Assembly: GCA_026129405.1 (NCBI GenBank)
Contig: JAHCID010000004.1
Location: forward strand, 186,001-250,000
Direction of reading: 5' to 3'
From: a bacterium
Lineage (GTDB): Bacteria > Desulfobacterota > Binatia > DP-6
DNA: 64,000 bases
The position numbers and the translations under genes were made by a program. Each line of letters opens with the position of its first letter. Position 1 is the stretch's first letter. The notes below the pieces were generated by a model. It ran no database searches. It saw only the letters and a program-made list of their open reading frames with translations, and was not told where the DNA came from. Positions 36,568 to 46,504 of the stretch are shown here, in pieces.

Positions 36568-37986
36568 CTAGGGTCGCCGTGCGGCGCCGCCGCCGTGCGC
36601 CGCCGGGATCGCCGGCGGCGCCAGCGGGCGGATCGTCACGGTGTGCACGGCACGCGTGCGGTCGCGCCGGATCCACACCTGCTGCCGGCCGGCGCGCACG
36701 ATCGCCACGTCGCCCGGCGACGTCTCGACGGTGAAGCCGTTCGGGAAGTGGCGCTCGGGCACGAAGATCACCGTCGGGTCGGCGACGCGCCGGCTCGTGT
36801 CCTCGGCGAAGGAGTAGACGAACGCGCCGCTCGCGCTGCGGTCCCATGCGATCGACAGCGGGATGCCCGCCGTCTCCATCGGGTAGGGCCGCACGAGCGC
36901 GTCGACCACCCCCGGCTTCTCCTCGCCGCGCGCGGTGACGACGGAGAACCCGTTGCCGCTCGGGAAGTAGGCCCACCCCGCACCGCCGACGAGGCGCTCG
37001 TCCTGCTCGTCGAGCGTGTGGTGCCAGAAGAGCGTCGTCTGCGCGGGAAAGCGGTCGACCACGCCGCCGTACTCGCCCGGCCACAGGACGGCTCCCTGCA
37101 CGGACGCCTCGCGCGCCGCCAGCGCGTAGTCCGCGTCGATCTTGGCGCGGTCGCCGTCGTAGGCGAGGTCCTCGAGGCCGCCGGTCACCGTGTAGAGGTG
37201 CGGCGCATAGAGGAGGTCGTCGTCGCCGACGGGCTCCGGCTTCGCGGGTATGCCGAGGTTCCGCGTCACCGGCGGCTCCAGCACGATCATCTGTCGCGCC
37301 TTCACCGCACGCACCCGCCGGACGGCCTCGCGGTAGAAGGGGTAGAGCGTGTCGTGCTCGAACGTCTGCGTCGCGTACACGTCGAGCGGCTCGTTCAGGA
37401 AGTTGAAGCCGACGACGGTCCGCGAGCGCCGATAGTGCTTCGCGACCCGCTCCCACACCCGCAGGAGGTGCTCGACGAGCGGCACCCCGTCGGGCGCGAG
37501 CGCCCCGGCCCAGAAGTCGTGCTGCGCCTCCCAGCCGCCGAGAAAGTCGCGGCCGTATCCCTTCCCCTCGCAGCTCCACGCCGGCACGCCGTTCCCCCCG
37601 ACGCACGGCGACCACTGGAACTGATGCAGCTCGAGCACCACCCGCATCCCGTTCCGCCGCGCCCAGGCGACGATCGGATCGACGTTCCGCCGCAGGTGAT
37701 CCCGATCGAACACCCCCGGCGCCGGCTCGAGGTAATGCCACGCGACGGGCAGGCGGACGACGTTCACCCCCCACGCCGCCATCTGCACGAAGTCCTCTTG
37801 CGCCGGCCCGTTCTGCCGCCCGACGAAGTTGCCGAACTCGAGCCCGGAGTAGTTGAGCCCCCGCAAGAGGACGACGCGGCCGCGGGCGTCGCGGATCCAG
37901 TGGTCGTCGGTGTGGAGCCAGCCGGTGGAGGCGAGGGCCGGCGCGGCGAGGAGAAGCGTGAGCGCGAGGGCGGCGAGGCGGCGCAT
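36568..37986 (-). CDS. Secreted GH5 glycoside hydrolase, endoglycoceramidase-like
   Basis: A 472-residue exported enzyme from ATG 37986 with signal peptide MRRLAALALTLLLAAPALAS. The TIM-barrel GH5 features are present: RGLNYSGLEFGN after strand 1, GVNVVRLPVAWHYLEP, the acid/base in GFNFLNEP (Glu of NEP) and the nucleophile in LWPGEYGG. A beta-sandwich domain closes the chain. The combination resembles endoglycoceramidase-type GH5 enzymes, which cut glycolipids between sugar and lipid, although a cellulase or glucosidase role is not excluded. It is convergent with the propeller gene. It is the only carbohydrate-degrading enzyme seen in the window. Confidence 0.85.
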   Translation of the reverse strand: MRRLAALALTLLLAAPALASTGWLHTDDHWIRDARGRVVLLRGLNYSGLEFGNFVGRQNGPAQEDFVQMAAWGVNVVRLPVAWHYLEPAPGVFDRDHLRRNVDPIVAWARRNGMRVVLELHQFQWSPCVGGNGVPAWSCEGKGYGRDFLGGWEAQHDFWAGALAPDGVPLVEHLLRVWERVAKHYRRSRTVVGFNFLNEPLDVYATQTFEHDTLYPFYREAVRRVRAVKARQMIVLEPPVTRNLGIPAKPEPVGDDDLLYAPHLYTVTGGLEDLAYDGDRAKIDADYALAAREASVQGAVLWPGEYGGVVDRFPAQTTLFWHHTLDEQDERLVGGAGWAYFPSGNGFSVVTARGEEKPGVVDALVRPYPMETAGIPLSIAWDRSASGAFVYSFAEDTSRRVADPTVIFVPERHFPNGFTVETSPGDVAIVRAGRQQVWIRRDRTRAVHTVTIRPLAPPAIPAAHGGGAARRP

Positions 37987-38197
37987 GGGCGCGTGATCCC
38001 ACCGCGGGGAGCGGGGTGTCAACGGAGATGCCCGGGGATGTCGCAAGCCGTGCCGGCGGCGTCCCTCGCGACGCGGCCGCGAGGCCATCGGTCGTCCCGG
38101 TGGGCCCCATCGCCTCCCCCCACGGTGCACGATCGGCGCGCGCCACCGAGCCGTGGAAGCGCGCCGCGACGAGCGGCGCCTCGCGGCTCGCGGCCCC

Positions 38198-38926
38198 TCA
38201 CCCTCCCGACGCGCGCGCGCGGGTCGCGATCTCCTGCGCGATCGCGCCGCCCAGGCGCTGCAGGTCCTTCGCCGTCGCGTTTCGTCCCAGCACGAACTTC
38301 GCGGCGATCACGTACGGGTTCATGGTGACGGCGCCGCCGGGCATGTGGCCGCTGTCGGCGGCGGTGCTCATGCGGATCGCCGGGATGCGGCGGGGGCCGT
38401 CGATGGCGTCGACCGAGACGTCGACCTTGGCCGTCGCGGCGCCGGCGCCGAAGCCGACGGCGGCGCGCTCGGCGCGGTTGCCGGGGTCGACGGAGACGAC
38501 GTCGCCGGTGACGAGCCAGCCGTGCTCGGGCGGCGGCGCGCCGGGGGCGAGGCGGTAGACGGGGATGCCGAGGTTGGCCTCGTCGAGGCCGCTCGTGATC
38601 GCGGCCTCGAGCGTGTCGCTGACGCCCTCGGGCGTCGGCTGGTCGGCGGCGGCGCGGCGTTGCAGCGGGCCCTCGCCGCCGAGGAGGCGGGGGCGGTCGG
38701 ACAGCAGCTGCTCGCCCTCGCCGATGACGCCGCCGGGGGCCTCGATGGCGGCGGGGTCGGTGACGAAGCTGCCGACGTAGATGGCGCGGGGGGCGGGTAC
38801 GTCGGCGTCGCGTCCGACCGGCTCGGTCGTCACCGTCGCCTGGCCGGTCATGTAGTTGCCGCCGCCGCCGCGGGCGGCGCAGGCGGCGACGAGGACGACG
38901 AGGGCGAGTAGGGGGAGCGTTCTCAT
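38198..38926 (-). CDS. DUF4410-like lipoprotein
   Basis: A 242-residue lipoprotein from ATG 38926. The signal ends at [13 protein letters not shown] with a clear lipobox cysteine (residue 16). The body has [18 protein letters not shown] and an internal helix, then [48 protein letters not shown] and [11 protein letters not shown], a pattern characteristic of DUF4410 proteins. Those are periplasmic or outer-membrane lipoproteins of unknown function. It is divergent from aspS with 83 bp between starts. The GH5 gene lies 211 bp further along on the same strand. Confidence 0.78.
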   Translation of the reverse strand: MRTLPLLALVVLVAACAARGGGGNYMTGQATVTTEPVGRDADVPAPRAIYVGSFVTDPAAIEAPGGVIGEGEQLLSDRPRLLGGEGPLQRRAAADQPTPEGVSDTLEAAITSGLDEANLGIPVYRLAPGAPPPEHGWLVTGDVVSVDPGNRAERAAVGFGAGAATAKVDVSVDAIDGPRRIPAIRMSTAADSGHMPGGAVTMNPYVIAAKFVLGRNATAKDLQRLGGAIAQEIATRARASGG

Positions 38927-39008
38927 CGGTGGGAGCGCCTATCATGCGAGGCACGGGGCGGCCATGCGCGGGTTGCGCGCGCTCGTCCGGCGCGATAGCC
39001 GACGCCGG

Positions 39009-40799
39009 ATGTCCCAGACCCACTATCGCAGCCATACCTGCGGCCAGCTCCGCGAGTCCGACGCGGGCACGACCGTTCGGCTCGCGGGCTGGGTGCACCG
39101 CAAGCGCGACCACGGCCAGCTGCTCTTCCTCGATCTGCGCGACCACTTCGGCGTCACGCAGTGCGTGATCGACGTCACCAGCCCGCTCTTCAAAGACGCC
39201 GAGGCGCTGCGCTCCGAGGCCGTCGTGCAGGTGGCGGGCGAGGTGCGGCGTCGCTCGGCGGAGACGGTCAATCCCGAGCTCGCGACCGGCACGATCGAGA
39301 TCGCGATCCGCGAGCTGACGGTGCTCTCGACGGCCGAGACGCTGCCGTTCCCGGTGAACGCCGACGCCGACACGCCCGAGGATCTGCGCCTGCGCTACCG
39401 CTTCCTCGACCTGCGGCGCGAGGGCATCCACCGGAACATCATCCTGCGCGCGCAGGTGATCGCGTCGATCCGCCGCCGCCTGACCGACGCCGGCTTCACC
39501 GAGTTCCAGACGCCGATCCTCACCTCGAGCTCGCCCGAGGGCGCGCGCGACTACCTCGTCCCCTCGCGGCTCTATCCGGGCAGCTTCTACGCGCTCCCGC
39601 AGGCGCCGCAGCAGTTCAAGCAGCTGCTCATGGTCGCGGGCTTCGACCGCTACTTCCAGATCGCGCCGTGCTTCCGCGACGAGGACAGCCGTGCCGACCG
39701 CTCGCCGGGCGAGTTCTACCAGCTCGACCTCGAGATGAGCTTCGTCACCCAGGACGACGTCTTCGCCGCCGTCGAGCCGGTCCTGCACGGCGTGTTCGAG
39801 GAGTTCGGGGGCGGTCGCACCGTGTCGCCGGCGCCGTTCGTGCGCATCCCCTACGACGAGGCGATGCTGCGCTACGGTTCGGACAAGCCCGACCTGCGCA
39901 ACCCGATCCGCATCGCCGACCTCACCGACGTCTTCCGCACGAGCGGCTTCAAGGCGTTCGCGGGTGCGATCGCGCAGGGCGCGGTCGTGCGCGGCATCCC
40001 GGCGCCCGGCGCGGCGAAGTGGTCGCGCAGCCAGTACGACAAGCTGAACGACTGGGGGAAGGAGCTGGGTCTCCCCGGCCTCGGCTACATCGTCTTCGCC
40101 GAAGGGCAGGCGCGCGGGCCGATCGCGAAGTTCCTCGCCGACGGCGAGCTCGCGGCGCTGCGCGAGGCGGCGGGTCTCGCCGACGGCGACGCCGTCTTCT
40201 TCGTCTGCCAGGAGCGCGCGGGCGCCGAGAAGGCCGCCGGCCAGGTTCGCACGCGGCTCGGCAACGAGCTCGAGCTGATCGAGAAGGACGCCTTCCGCTT
40301 CTGCTGGATCGTCGACTTCCCGATGTACGAGTGGAACGACGACCTGAAGAAGATCGACTTCAGCCACAACCCGTTCTCGATGCCGCAGGGCGAGCTGCAG
40401 GCGCTGGAGACGCAGGACCCGCTGACCATCAAGGCGTGGCAGTACGACATCGTCTGCAACGGCGTCGAGCTGTCGTCGGGCGCGATCCGGAACCACCGCC
40501 CGGACATCATGATGAAGGCGTTCGCGATCGCCGGCTACGGGCCGGAGGAGGTCGAGGCGCGCTTCGGCGGGCTCCTCAACGCGTTCCGCTACGGCGCGCC
40601 GCCGCACGGCGGCACAGCGCCGGGCATCGACCGCATCGTCATGCTGCTCGCCGACGAGCCGAACATCCGCGAGGTCATCGCCTTCCCGCTGAACCAGAAG
40701 GCGCAGGACCTGCTCATGCAGGCGCCGGCGCCGGTGCCGCCCGAGCGTCTGAAGGAGCTGCACCTCAAGATCGACGTACCGCCGCCGCGCAAGGCGTGA
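39009..40799 (+). CDS. aspS: Aspartyl-tRNA synthetase, bacterial type
   Basis: A 596-residue class II synthetase from ATG 39009. Domains in order: OB-fold anticodon-binding (residues 1-110), catalytic core with motif 1, the flipping loop [17 protein letters not shown], motif 2 ([24 protein letters not shown]), the bacterial GAD insertion (residues about 290-420), and motif 3 (GIDRIVMLL). In the anticodon region it has [15 protein letters not shown], with His where the E. coli enzyme has Leu; that histidine is a known mark of AspRS forms that also charge tRNA-Asn. The second diagnostic site is neither the typical Gly nor Lys, so specificity is only suggested. An earlier in-frame ATG at 38964 exists. 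Confidence 0.93.
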   Translation: MSQTHYRSHTCGQLRESDAGTTVRLAGWVHRKRDHGQLLFLDLRDHFGVTQCVIDVTSPLFKDAEALRSEAVVQVAGEVRRRSAETVNPELATGTIEIAIRELTVLSTAETLPFPVNADADTPEDLRLRYRFLDLRREGIHRNIILRAQVIASIRRRLTDAGFTEFQTPILTSSSPEGARDYLVPSRLYPGSFYALPQAPQQFKQLLMVAGFDRYFQIAPCFRDEDSRADRSPGEFYQLDLEMSFVTQDDVFAAVEPVLHGVFEEFGGGRTVSPAPFVRIPYDEAMLRYGSDKPDLRNPIRIADLTDVFRTSGFKAFAGAIAQGAVVRGIPAPGAAKWSRSQYDKLNDWGKELGLPGLGYIVFAEGQARGPIAKFLADGELAALREAAGLADGDAVFFVCQERAGAEKAAGQVRTRLGNELELIEKDAFRFCWIVDFPMYEWNDDLKKIDFSHNPFSMPQGELQALETQDPLTIKAWQYDIVCNGVELSSGAIRNHRPDIMMKAFAIAGYGPEEVEARFGGLLNAFRYGAPPHGGTAPGIDRIVMLLADEPNIREVIAFPLNQKAQDLLMQAPAPVPPERLKELHLKIDVPPPRKA

Positions 40800-40820
40800 G
40801 CGCGGCGGCCGAGGAGCCGC

Positions 40821-41456
40821 ATGGACTTTCGCGAGGTGGTGTCGAGCACGCCGGCGTGCCGCTTCTACCGGCCGGACCCGGTCCCCGACGACGTGCTGCG
40901 CCGCGTGCTCGACGCCGGCCGCCATGCGCCCACCGGCGGCAACCGCCAGGGCGTGCGCTGGATCGCGGTGCGCGATGCGCACAAGCGCCGGCAGCTCGCC
41001 GCGCTCTACCTGCCGCTCTGGGAGCAGTACGCCGGGCGCGCCACGACCAGGCCGGGCGCGCCGCTCCCCACGCTGCTCGCCAACGCCGACCACTTCGCGC
41101 GCCACCTCGCCGACGTGCCCGTGCTGCTCGTCGTCTGCGCGCTGCTCGGCGACCTGCTCGCGACCGACCGGCATCTCGGGCGTCTCTCGATCGTCGGCGG
41201 CGCGTCGGTCTATCCGAGCGTGCAGAACGTCTTGCTGGGGGCGCGCAACGAGGGCCTCGGCACGGCGCTGACGACGCTCCTCTGCGCCGTCGAGCCCGAG
41301 GTGAAGGCGCTGCTCGGCATCCCGGAGGAGGGCGTCGCGACCGCGGCGCTGGTCGCGCTCGGCTGGCCGTCGCAGCCGTTCCCGAAGCGCGTCGCGCGCC
41401 GCCCGCTCGCCGCCTCCTGCTTCGCCGACGCCTGGGGCACGCCGCTCTTCCCGTGA
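40821..41456 (+). CDS. Nitroreductase-family FMN protein
   Basis: A 211-residue protein from ATG 40821 with GAGGAG upstream. It opens with MDFREVVSSTPACRFYRPDP and VPDDVLRRVLDAGRHAPTGGN, which is the standard nitroreductase start, including the FMN-phosphate contact (R-x-Y/F) and A-P-T-G-G-N in place of A-P-S-x-x-N. Later, SVQNVLLGARNEGLGTAL matches the dimer/FMN region. Physiological substrate unknown: nitro compounds, quinones or flavins are possible. The stop codon overlaps the GTG of the next gene (GTGA), so both are co-translated and lie in an aspS-led transcript. Confidence 0.87.
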   Translation: MDFREVVSSTPACRFYRPDPVPDDVLRRVLDAGRHAPTGGNRQGVRWIAVRDAHKRRQLAALYLPLWEQYAGRATTRPGAPLPTLLANADHFARHLADVPVLLVVCALLGDLLATDRHLGRLSIVGGASVYPSVQNVLLGARNEGLGTALTTLLCAVEPEVKALLGIPEEGVATAALVALGWPSQPFPKRVARRPLAASCFADAWGTPLFP

Positions 41457-42436
41457 CCGCCGACCGGATCACCGCCGCGGCGGACGACGTCGAGCGGACC
41501 ATGCGCCGGCTCGGCGCGTGGACGGAGCCGCCGCCGCTGCGCCCCTTCGCGGCGCCCTTCGGCATGGACGCGATGCCGTTCGAGCACTGGATCCAGCTCG
41601 TGCTGGTACCGCGCCTGCGCGAGATCGCGCGGACCGGCGCGCCGCTGCCGCCGTCCAGCAACCTCGCCGGGCACGCGGTGCGGGAGTTCGACGGGCGCGA
41701 CGACATGGGCCCGCTCGTCGACGTCCTGCGCCGGGTGGACGGGCTGCCGGGATCGGCGCGCGCGGGCGCGGCGGCTCCGGGGCCGGCCGCCGCGCCCGCG
41801 CAGGGAATGGCCCTGTTCATGCGCGCCCGGGCGGCGGGGGGGCTCGCGGCCGTGGTCGGCGTGCTGATCGCGATCGCGGCGAGCGACTGGGCGTCGACCG
41901 CGCTGCGCGGCTGGTTCCTGCCGACGGTGACGGCGTCGTTCGAGGGGACCATCCCGCCGAGCGACGCCCACGTCCCGCTGCGTGCCACGTTCTCCGCCGG
42001 CGTCCGCGACGACGGCCGCCTGGTGCCGGGCGACGGCCTTCTCTCCCTCCACCGCCGCGGCATCCCCGTGCCCGGCGACTTCGCGCACGTCGCCGAGCCG
42101 CTGCCGTTCGCCGCCGCGGCGCCGCCCGCTGCGGAGACGATCCGCGCCTGGCTCGTGCGCGTCGGCGTCGATCCGGAGGCGCAGGGCCTCGGGCCGGCGG
42201 CGCAGGAGATGGTCGTGATCCTCGCGGTCGCCGCCGCCGAGCCGACGCGCGCGGGCCTGGACGAGGTGGCGTCGCGGCTGCCGCTGGGGACGCCGGAGCC
42301 GCAGCTCTTCGACCTCGAGACGCGCACGCCCGGCTGGGTCGATACCGCCGCCGGCATCGGCGCGGTGGTGCTCGTGTGCGTGCCGATCCTGCTGCTCGTG
42401 GTGCGCCGCGTCCGGCGGCGGCAGCGGGGACACTAG
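41453..42436 (+). CDS. YqcC-like (DUF446) domain fused to a two-helix membrane protein
   Basis: A 327-residue protein starting at GTG 41453, overlapping the nitroreductase stop. Residues 1-100 match the small YqcC family, for example PFGMDAMPFEHWIQLVLVPRL and TGAPLPPSSNLAGHAVREFD. After a Pro/Ala linker a membrane helix (about 123-145) leads to an extracytoplasmic beta-rich region of about 150 residues. A second helix near residues 296-320 (VVLVCVPILLLVVRRVRRR) ends the protein. YqcC is normally a free protein of about 110 residues of unclear role, so this fusion is unusual. Its stop codon TAG overlaps the stop of the convergent MFS gene by two bases. Confidence 0.8.
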   Translation: MTADRITAAADDVERTMRRLGAWTEPPPLRPFAAPFGMDAMPFEHWIQLVLVPRLREIARTGAPLPPSSNLAGHAVREFDGRDDMGPLVDVLRRVDGLPGSARAGAAAPGPAAAPAQGMALFMRARAAGGLAAVVGVLIAIAASDWASTALRGWFLPTVTASFEGTIPPSDAHVPLRATFSAGVRDDGRLVPGDGLLSLHRRGIPVPGDFAHVAEPLPFAAAAPPAAETIRAWLVRVGVDPEAQGLGPAAQEMVVILAVAAAEPTRAGLDEVASRLPLGTPEPQLFDLETRTPGWVDTAAGIGAVVLVCVPILLLVVRRVRRRQRGH

Positions 42437-43836
42437 GCCGGCGGCGCGACCGCGGCCGACAGCGGCGCCAGCGCCGGCGCGCGGCGCAGCAGCACGAGCA
42501 CCGGGAGCAGCACCGACGCCGCCAGCTCGACCCAGAACAGCTCGAGGAACGCCAGCTCCGTCGCGAAGGCGCCGGGATGCCCGCCCGCGAGCAGCTGCTC
42601 GGTGCGTACCTGGAGGAAGGCGTCGAGCGCCGCGACGCCGAGCGCGTAGCCGAGCTGCTGGCCGAGCACGAAGAGCCCCGCCGCCGCGGGCACCTGCGAC
42701 GGCGACAGCGAGCGGAACGCCAGCGTCGCCAGCACCGCGGACACCACCCCGAAGCCGACGCTGCTCACGGCTGCGGGCCAGATCGCGCCGAGCGGCGAGA
42801 GCCCCGGCGCGTAGTGCGTGAAGCCGTACTTGCCGACCAGCAGCAGCCCGAGCCCGGCGGCGAACACCGCGAGCGGCCGCGTGACGCCGAGCATCCGCCC
42901 GGCGGCGGCGAGCCCGAGCAGCAGCGCCGCGCCCGCGCACGCGCCGCGCATGCCGAGGAACCCACTGTCGAAGCCGACGACGCTGCCGAGCATCGCCGTC
43001 TGGAAGAAGGCGGTCGAGAACGCGCCGATGCCGAAGCAGAGGACGACCATGGTCGCGAGGTCGTGGTTCGCGAGCGGCGCGAGGTCGACGATCGGCCGCG
43101 GCGTCCGGCGGGCGTGGCGCAGGAAGGCGCCGAGTCCGACGGCGGCGGCGAGCGGCAGGAGGAAGAGGGCCGGCGCGTGGTGCCAGTCGACGTCGTCGCC
43201 GATGGTGAGGAAGAGGTTCAGCGCGAGGATGCCGCCGCCGAAGGCCGCGAGCCCGAACCAGTCGACGGGGACGGCGCGCGACGGCTCGGCGGGCACGGCG
43301 CGCGCGACCAGCGGCAGCGCCACCAGCGCGAGGGCCGGGGCGAGCGCGAAGATCGCCGGCCAGCCGACGTGCAGGCAGAGCCAGCCGCCCGCCAGCGCCC
43401 CGAGCAGCGTTCCCGCGGCGCTGCCGCCGCCCCACAGCGCCATGCCGACGGCGCGATGCCGCTCGGGGAAGCGCGCGACGACGAGCGCCTGCGTCGCGGG
43501 AAGGAGCGGCGCGACGCACAGCCCCTGCACGAACGCGAGCCCGAGCAGCGGTCCGAGGCTCGGCGTCGCGGCGGCGGCGGCCGACGCGACGCACGTCCCC
43601 GCGATGCCGCCGAGCATGACCCGGCGCGCGCCGAAGCGCTCCAGCAGGAACGGCGTCAGCGGCGTCGCGCACACGGTGGCGACGAGGAACGCGTCGACCA
43701 GCCAGAGCACGCGCGCCGGGCTGGTGCCGAGCGCGGCGCCGAGCGCGGGCAGCGCGATGCCGAGCGACGCGAGACCGACGCCGGCCAGCGCGTTCACGAG
43801 GACGATCAGGACGCCGGCGCGGCCCACCGGTTCCAC
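42433..43836 (-). CDS. MFS exporter, 14-helix DHA2 (EmrB/QacA-like) type
   Basis: A 467-residue membrane protein. GTG at 43836 or 43827 is the most likely start because TM1 (VLIVLVNALAGVGLASLG) follows directly. The proton-antiporter features are visible: motif A-like LLERFGARRVMLGG after TM2, and motif C-like WGGGSAAGTLLGALAGGWL in TM5. I count about 14 hydrophobic segments, as in drug/H+ antiporters of the DHA2 group. It would export a small hydrophobic or amphipathic compound. It overlaps the 3' end of the hexahaem cytochrome gene by 20-30 bp, which suggests coupled translation of an unlikely pair. Confidence 0.83.
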   Translation of the reverse strand: MEPVGRAGVLIVLVNALAGVGLASLGIALPALGAALGTSPARVLWLVDAFLVATVCATPLTPFLLERFGARRVMLGGIAGTCVASAAAAATPSLGPLLGLAFVQGLCVAPLLPATQALVVARFPERHRAVGMALWGGGSAAGTLLGALAGGWLCLHVGWPAIFALAPALALVALPLVARAVPAEPSRAVPVDWFGLAAFGGGILALNLFLTIGDDVDWHHAPALFLLPLAAAVGLGAFLRHARRTPRPIVDLAPLANHDLATMVVLCFGIGAFSTAFFQTAMLGSVVGFDSGFLGMRGACAGAALLLGLAAAGRMLGVTRPLAVFAAGLGLLLVGKYGFTHYAPGLSPLGAIWPAAVSSVGFGVVSAVLATLAFRSLSPSQVPAAAGLFVLGQQLGYALGVAALDAFLQVRTEQLLAGGHPGAFATELAFLELFWVELAASVLLPVLVLLRRAPALAPLSAAVAPPA

Positions 43837-46361
43837 CGCTGCCGGCCGCGGCCATGCCGCAGGCGCTCGTCGCGCGCGACCGGCAGCGTCCAGCCCGAGA
43901 TCGCCTGGCCGGCGAGGTCGAGCCGGCTGGCGATGTAGTAGAGGCGCTGCGTCTCCGGTCCCTGCGCGGTCTGGAAGCGGTCGCGCAGCCAGTAGGGCGG
44001 GATCGACTGGTAGTGCAGCGTGACGCGTACCCGCGCCGCCTTGCGCACCGTGCGCAACGGGACGCGGTAGACGAGGTCGTCGCTGCCGCTGCCGTCGAAG
44101 TACGACGGATCGGCGACGCCGACGGGCCGCGTCTCCTCCGCGAACGGCTTGGTCGTCGACCAGCCCAGGGGCTCGAGGCGGTTGTCCTTCACGTCCTCGC
44201 TGAGCGCGAGGAAGCTGGTCGTCAGGTTGCCCGCCGAGTCGCGGTGCCGCTCCTCGTAGATCTGCACCTGCGTCTGGTCGTCGATCACGTCCCGGTGCGG
44301 CTGCCAGACCGTGGTGCTGAACTCGGTCTCGAGCGGCGAGCCGTCCGGGGCCAGGATCACGCCGAGCGGCGAGGTGCGGCCCGAGGCCCAGAGCACGCGG
44401 CCGCGGCGGTCCTCGACCACCAGCTCGAGGAAGGCGCGCCGGAAGCCGACGCCGGACGGGAAGCGGTGCCCGGCGAGGTTCGTCACCCGCACGGCGACCT
44501 CGAGCGCCGCCGGCGTGCGGCCGCGGCGGCGCACGCGGCGCAGGTCGGTCACCTCGACGGTCGCCGTCTGCTCGCGCGCCACGCGCTCGGACGCGGCCTG
44601 TGCGACGAGAAGGCTCAGGGCCGCGTTCTGCGCGCTCGAGATGTTGCCGTCGACCGGCACGATGCCCAGCAGATCGGGGAACTGCTGGAACATCTCCATG
44701 ACGAAGAGGTTGATGCCGACCAGCGTGTGGCGCGCGTAGGGCTGGCGGATCGGCAGGGTCACGTCCGCCGCCGGCGCGGCGTGCTCGAAGTACGGGTAGC
44801 GCTCGTCCTGGATGTTGGCGATGCGGAACGCGAGCGGCTTCGCCGGGTCGTCGAAATGATCCGGCATGTGGCAGCTCTGGCAGCTGCGGAACGTGCCGGG
44901 CTCGGAGAAGGCGCTGTTCACCCACTCGAAGTACGTCGTCTGCTCGTGCGCGCGCGGCGCGTTCGCCATCTCGCCGGGCGTGTACGGACGGCCGACGTCG
45001 AGGATCGGCGTGTAGACCGTGTGGCAGGTACCGCAGAGCGCCGAGTCCTCGAGGTGCGCTCCGTGCACCGGCGTCGCGCCGACGGCCTGCTCCATCGCGT
45101 ACGGGCGCGGGTCGTCGTAGGGCCCGTAGAGCTCGTCCGCGGGCCCGAGCGGGAAGCGGCCGGTGAACGTCGCCGGCGTGCCGAGACCGTCGGCGGCGAT
45201 GTGGTGGCAGACGGTGCAGGTGACGCCGTCGCGGCCGAGCGCGGCGTAGCGCGCCTTCGGGCCCTCGGTGGCGTAGAGGTCGGCCAGCGACAGGCGCTCG
45301 CTGCCGCCGCTGTCGATCTCGAGCGCGCGCTTGCCGGCGGCGCCGTGGCAGGTGAGGCAGAAGTCGTCGATCGCGTCGCCCAGCTCGGGGCGCAGCGCGC
45401 GCTCCGACTCGAGCTGGGCGCGGAACACGGGATCGCGGCCGGCGAGCCCCATGAGCGACGCGCTCCACTCGCCGAGCGGCGAGAGGTTCAGGTTCTGCTC
45501 CTGCACGCGCAGCATCATGTTCGGGTAGAGGCCGTGCAGGAGCGAGTCGGCGTCGTGGCAGCCGCCGCACACGTCGCTGGTGACGAAGTGCTCGGGCGTA
45601 CCCGGGCGCGGGACGACGTGGTCGAAGGTCGCCGAGGGCAGGGGCAGTGCGCTCGCGGGCGGCGCCATCTCGGCGTAGCGCGCGACGAAGACGGGGTCGG
45701 GCGCGGCGAGCGGCTGCGGCAGGTCGGCGGGCACGTACGGCGGTACGTGCGGGCCTGGTGCGCTCGGCACGTCGGGCGCGCCGGTGTCGATGTCGCCGTA
45801 GGTGACGATGGGGCCGGTCAGGTTGGCGAGGCTGGCGAACAGGAAATGCGGGTTGTTGGCGGCCGCGTGGCAGCCGATGCAGTAGGGAAGGAAGGTCTCG
45901 CCGCTGTCCCAGCTCGGGTCGTGCGCGTCGACGTAGGCCCAGAACCAGCCGTCGCGGGACGCGTCGCCGGCGCGCAGCATGATCGTCCAGCCGCCGAGCG
46001 CGGTCGGGTCGGTCGCGCCCGGACCCGCATACTGCTCCTTCACGACCAGCGTGCCGTCGGGGAAGACGTGCTCCGGCGGGCGGCCGTCGGCGAGCCAGGC
46101 CAGCACCGCGGGCGGATAGTGCACGCGCACGTCGCCGTGGACCGAGAAGTAGTTGCCGTCGACGATCGGCCCGGTGGCGCGGATGCGGAGGTCGGGGGCC
46201 CAGCCGGCCAGCTGCTCGTAGCAGCGGCCGACGAGGAACGGCCGGATCGACGCGATCGACGGGCCGAGCGGCGCCTCGCAGTCCCACGCTTGGGCGCCTG
46301 CGCCGCCCGCCATCCCGAGCACCAGCCCGAGCCCTCCGATCCACCGCCGTGTGTGTCGCAT
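43806..46361 (-). CDS. Secreted hexahaem c-type cytochrome
   Basis: An 851-residue exported protein from ATG 46361 (signal peptide MRHTRRWIGGLGLVLGMAGGAGAQ). Six CxxCH sites are visible, in order CIGCH, CGGCH, CLTCH, CTVCH (followed by another H), CGTCH and CQSCH. The spacing and the beta-sandwich C-terminal third (VAVRVTNLAGHRFPSGVGFR, then TSPLGVILAPDGSPL) resemble multihaem proteins of the cytochrome c554/decahaem group, which move electrons at the cell surface or in the periplasm. It lies upstream of the MFS gene and overlaps it; no haem-lyase or quinol oxidoreductase is nearby. Confidence 0.86.
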   Translation of the reverse strand: MRHTRRWIGGLGLVLGMAGGAGAQAWDCEAPLGPSIASIRPFLVGRCYEQLAGWAPDLRIRATGPIVDGNYFSVHGDVRVHYPPAVLAWLADGRPPEHVFPDGTLVVKEQYAGPGATDPTALGGWTIMLRAGDASRDGWFWAYVDAHDPSWDSGETFLPYCIGCHAAANNPHFLFASLANLTGPIVTYGDIDTGAPDVPSAPGPHVPPYVPADLPQPLAAPDPVFVARYAEMAPPASALPLPSATFDHVVPRPGTPEHFVTSDVCGGCHDADSLLHGLYPNMMLRVQEQNLNLSPLGEWSASLMGLAGRDPVFRAQLESERALRPELGDAIDDFCLTCHGAAGKRALEIDSGGSERLSLADLYATEGPKARYAALGRDGVTCTVCHHIAADGLGTPATFTGRFPLGPADELYGPYDDPRPYAMEQAVGATPVHGAHLEDSALCGTCHTVYTPILDVGRPYTPGEMANAPRAHEQTTYFEWVNSAFSEPGTFRSCQSCHMPDHFDDPAKPLAFRIANIQDERYPYFEHAAPAADVTLPIRQPYARHTLVGINLFVMEMFQQFPDLLGIVPVDGNISSAQNAALSLLVAQAASERVAREQTATVEVTDLRRVRRRGRTPAALEVAVRVTNLAGHRFPSGVGFRRAFLELVVEDRRGRVLWASGRTSPLGVILAPDGSPLETEFSTTVWQPHRDVIDDQTQVQIYEERHRDSAGNLTTSFLALSEDVKDNRLEPLGWSTTKPFAEETRPVGVADPSYFDGSGSDDLVYRVPLRTVRKAARVRVTLHYQSIPPYWLRDRFQTAQGPETQRLYYIASRLDLAGQAISGWTLPVARDERLRHGRGRQRWNRWAAPAS

Positions 46362-46504
46362 CCCCGGGACGCAGCATCGGCGCATCGGCGCGCGAACTTG
46401 AGTCGCTCGCCGCCGGTGCCGGCGCGGCGCGGGATTTGGTGGGCGCCCGACGGCGGTGCTAAGGGGAGGCCGCGCGTGTCGGTCGCCATCCCTCCCGCCC
46501 GTCG

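Noticed and set aside
42433-46377. A 1314-residue protein fusing an Arg-rich region to an MFS transporter
   Set aside because: The upstream part is the wrong frame of the hexahaem cytochrome gene; MFS similarity starts only at about 43836.
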